DNA of 8,260 nt. Source: Euryarchaeota archaeon UBA181 (GTDB taxonomy: Archaea; Thermoplasmatota; Poseidoniia; Poseidoniales; Thalassarchaeaceae). The stretch's first letter is position 1; every line of letters begins with the position of its first letter. The stretch spans positions 1 to 8,260 of the forward strand of contig DALI01000039.1 in NCBI GenBank assembly GCA_002496725.1. Direction: 5' to 3'. The translations under genes were made by a program, and so were the position numbers. The notes beneath the pieces were generated by a model. It had not been told where the DNA came from. It searched no databases and saw only the letters and a program-made list of their open reading frames with translations. Of the stretch, positions 6,773-8,260 are shown in pieces.

Positions 6773-7609
6773 TTACCTTCCAGTCCATTCTGCGTCCTTG
6801 CGCCCTAGGAAGGCCTGAACTCCAATCTCCTTATCTTCGGTATCGAACAGGGCTACAAACTCAGATCTCTCAGTCAATACACCCTCGCTAAAAGGTAGCT
6901 CAAGGGCAGTACGTACTGCCCTCTTGGCGACTTTGGCAGTATGTGGTGACTTCCTCGCAATGGTTTCCGCCATACTCATCGAAACTTCATCTAGTTCTTC
7001 GATAGCGACCACTTTGTTCACTAGACCAATCTCTAGGGCGTCTCGGGCATTTATCATGTCCCCAGTTAGAACTATCTCCATAGCTTTACCATAGCCAACA
7101 AGTCGGCATAGTCGCTGAGTCCCCCCTCCACCAGGAATCAGGCCCAAGTTAATTTCTGGCTGACCGAACATGGCCCTTTCAGAAGCTATCCTGATGTCAC
7201 AAGAAAGAGCAAGTTCAGTACCTCCTCCAAGGGCAAATCCGTCTACCATTGCAATTGTTGGCTTGGATAAATTCCAAACTGCCTCCCATGCATTATCCTC
7301 AAAGAATGGCCTCACATCATCAGAATTCTTTCCTGCAAATTCTGAGATATCTGCTCCTGCGGCAAAGGCTGCAGGCTTCTTCCTCTTACCTTCGGGAGGT
7401 TCTGGAGGAGAAGCTCCCTTGATTACTACGCACCTTATATTGTCATCAGACTCCACTCTAATACACTCATTTTTTATTGACTGATGCGACATATCGTTTA
7501 GTGCGTTAAGTTTGTCAGGCCTATTCAGGGTCCAAACTGAGATTACACCCCCGGGAGGGTGAGTTCCGTCTATTTGTATGTCTTTTACAATCAATACGCC
7601 CTCTTCCAT
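6773..7609 (-). CDS. enoyl-CoA hydratase (crotonase family, canonical catalytic pair)
   Basis: Adds water to a trans-2-enoyl-CoA, the second step of beta-oxidation. Both catalytic glutamates are visible: Glu132 in ALGGGTELALSCDIRIA and Glu152 in FGQPEINLG, followed by LIPGGGGTQRL (157-167). The oxyanion loop AAGADI is at 83-88. The start is ATG at 7609, giving 278 residues, slightly longer than the usual 255-265. The excess is partly a low-complexity insertion, SPPEPPEGKRKKPA (67-80), between the KGA strand and the oxyanion loop, where relatives have only two or three residues. Residues 1-22 are also a little extended compared with typical starts. No Shine-Dalgarno is seen. The gene lies 36 bases downstream of the proline-rich gene on the same strand, so co-transcription is possible. 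Substrate chain length is unknown; a PaaF-like role beside the PaaG-like enzyme is only a guess. Confidence 0.93.
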   Translation of the reverse strand: MEEGVLIVKDIQIDGTHPPGGVISVWTLNRPDKLNALNDMSHQSIKNECIRVESDDNIRCVVIKGASPPEPPEGKRKKPAAFAAGADISEFAGKNSDDVRPFFEDNAWEAVWNLSKPTIAMVDGFALGGGTELALSCDIRIASERAMFGQPEINLGLIPGGGGTQRLCRLVGYGKAMEIVLTGDMINARDALEIGLVNKVVAIEELDEVSMSMAETIARKSPHTAKVAKRAVRTALELPFSEGVLTERSEFVALFDTEDKEIGVQAFLGRKDAEWTGR

Positions 7610-7645
7610 AGGTCCCGCAGACGATGATGTGGTTTGAAAGTATCA

Positions 7646-8260
7646 CTAGCTCTCATTCGGATTTGGACTAGGGGGAAGTGGTGGCATCCCAGGGGGAGGG
7701 AGTGGTGGCATCCCAGGGGGAAAGGAGAGGTCTTGAGAAATCTCTTTTTCATCCATTATGGGTTTCTTTTTGGGTATCTCAAGAGGGGTTCTCATCATCA
7801 ATACTCTATTTTCGTCTATTCTGAAATAGGTTATTCCCAATGGTTTTCCAGTATCTGGATTTTCTGGCTCTTCGAAGACTTGGATTCCATGTTCATCCCC
7901 CCTAAGCAATAATGCGAGATCTTCGCCATCTTCTGCTTCTGACCACTTTCTGGTCATTGATGCCTTCCTTTCTGCGAGTTTCATTCTTCTTCTACGCTCA
8001 ATTTCTGAAAGCAACTCATCCCTTCTTTCCCTCCTTTGGGCAATAAATCCCTCAATCTCTTCCTCCTCGTCAGACACTGCATCGCCTTTTGCTACGTACT
8101 TCATAGCAACGTTCGCTCCATCTGGAATGGGTTTGGGTGGAATCACATTTCCTGTTTCTCCTTGCTGATTCGGTATCTGTGGAGGCGTCGTCATCACTGG
8201 GAGAGTTGGTGGTGGCATCATCACAGGGAGAGTTGGTGGTGGCATCATCACAGGGAGAGT
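7646..8260 (-). CDS. unrecognised proline-rich coiled-coil protein (5' end outside window)
   Basis: I do not recognise this protein. The frame is open to the right edge, and the first in-window GTG (8251) is an interior Val of a repeat, so the true start lies outside. Visible from N to C: Met/Pro-rich repeats of VMMPPPTLP, a Gln/Pro linker, an acidic run DEEEEIE, a very charged helical stretch rich in Arg and Glu (about 40 residues, RRERRDELLSEIERRRR and onward) likely to form a coiled coil, and a small mixed segment with GITYFRIDENRVLMMRTP that could be two strands. The C-terminal tail is again proline-rich, with two copies of PPGMPPLP, ending in NPNES. No catalytic motif or in-window membrane segment is seen. 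Such Met/Pro-rich tracts occur in marine archaeal surface and scaffold-like proteins, but function is not inferred. Its stop is 36 bases before the hydratase start. Confidence 0.75.
   Translation of the reverse strand, partial: TLPVMMPPPTLPVMMPPPTLPVMTTPPQIPNQQGETGNVIPPKPIPDGANVAMKYVAKGDAVSDEEEEIEGFIAQRRERRDELLSEIERRRRMKLAERKASMTRKWSEAEDGEDLALLLRGDEHGIQVFEEPENPDTGKPLGITYFRIDENRVLMMRTPLEIPKKKPIMDEKEISQDLSFPPGMPPLPPPGMPPLPPSPNPNES
7677..7724 (-). repeat. 24-base tandem repeat encoding proline-rich tail
   Basis: Two adjacent 24-base copies (7677-7700 and 7701-7724) differ at only two positions near the end of the unit. They encode repeated PPGMPPLP at the C-terminus of the proline-rich protein. 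The unit is different in length and sequence from the 27-base N-terminal repeat but yields the same Met/Pro character. Confidence 0.85.
8199..8260 (-). repeat. 27-base tandem repeat encoding VMMPPPTLP
   Basis: Two perfect 27-base copies (8199-8225 and 8226-8252) are followed by the first eight bases of a third (8253-8260) cut by the window edge. A diverged copy, read as VMTTPPQIP, precedes 8199. The period is nine codons, so length changes keep the frame. Perfect identity at synonymous positions points to recent duplication or ongoing copy-number change. Confidence 0.9.

Noticed and set aside
8199..8260. Regular 27-base repeats as a possible CRISPR array.
   Set aside because: The copies are directly adjacent with no unique spacers and keep one reading frame of nine-residue units.

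Overview
This is a compact, moderately AT-rich prokaryotic window with eight protein genes, two of them cut by the window edges, and almost no intergenic space. No RNA gene, insertion sequence or CRISPR array is visible. Most genes lack a Shine-Dalgarno match at a usable distance, and three start with GTG. A-and-T-rich TATA-like boxes lie where leaderless or short-leader archaeal transcripts would need them. Together with the low-complexity, Met/Pro-rich tails of the last protein, this best fits an uncultivated marine archaeon of the Poseidoniia (Marine Group II/III) type. That assignment is inference from style, not from a marker gene, and a bacterium is not excluded.

Layout. 1-1094 (minus): a DEAD-box RNA helicase whose C-terminus lies beyond the left edge. 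1187-2848 (minus): a two-domain ABC-F ATPase of the ribosome-associated type, upstream of the helicase and possibly co-transcribed with it. 2849-2938: a 90-base divergent promoter region with a short palindrome and with mirrored start-codon contexts. 2939-3985 (plus): a membrane-anchored alpha/beta hydrolase. It converges, with a four-base gap, on a SixA-type histidine phosphatase (3990-4457, minus). The phosphatase start overlaps the end of a PaaG-like enoyl-CoA hydratase/isomerase (4444-5244, minus), so the two probably form an operon. A 62-base divergent gap separates that pair from an aldehyde dehydrogenase (5307-6731, plus). A second, catalytically canonical enoyl-CoA hydratase (6773-7609, minus) converges on the dehydrogenase. 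It lies 36 bases downstream of an unrecognised proline-rich, coiled-coil protein that runs off the right edge (7646-8260, minus).

Functionally the window has two themes. The left part is RNA and translation housekeeping (helicase plus ABC-F). The centre and right part is acyl-CoA catabolism: a crotonase without the usual catalytic glutamates (isomerase-like), a crotonase with both of them (hydratase-like), and an NAD(P)-dependent aldehyde dehydrogenase. These three could work on the same acyl or aromatic-derived acids, but no thiolase, acyl-CoA dehydrogenase or ring oxygenase is present to fix the pathway. I see no clear evidence of a new defence or mobile system. The least explained items are the repeat-bearing proline-rich protein, the mirrored start region at 2839-2948, and the insertion and substitutions in the acyl-CoA enzymes.
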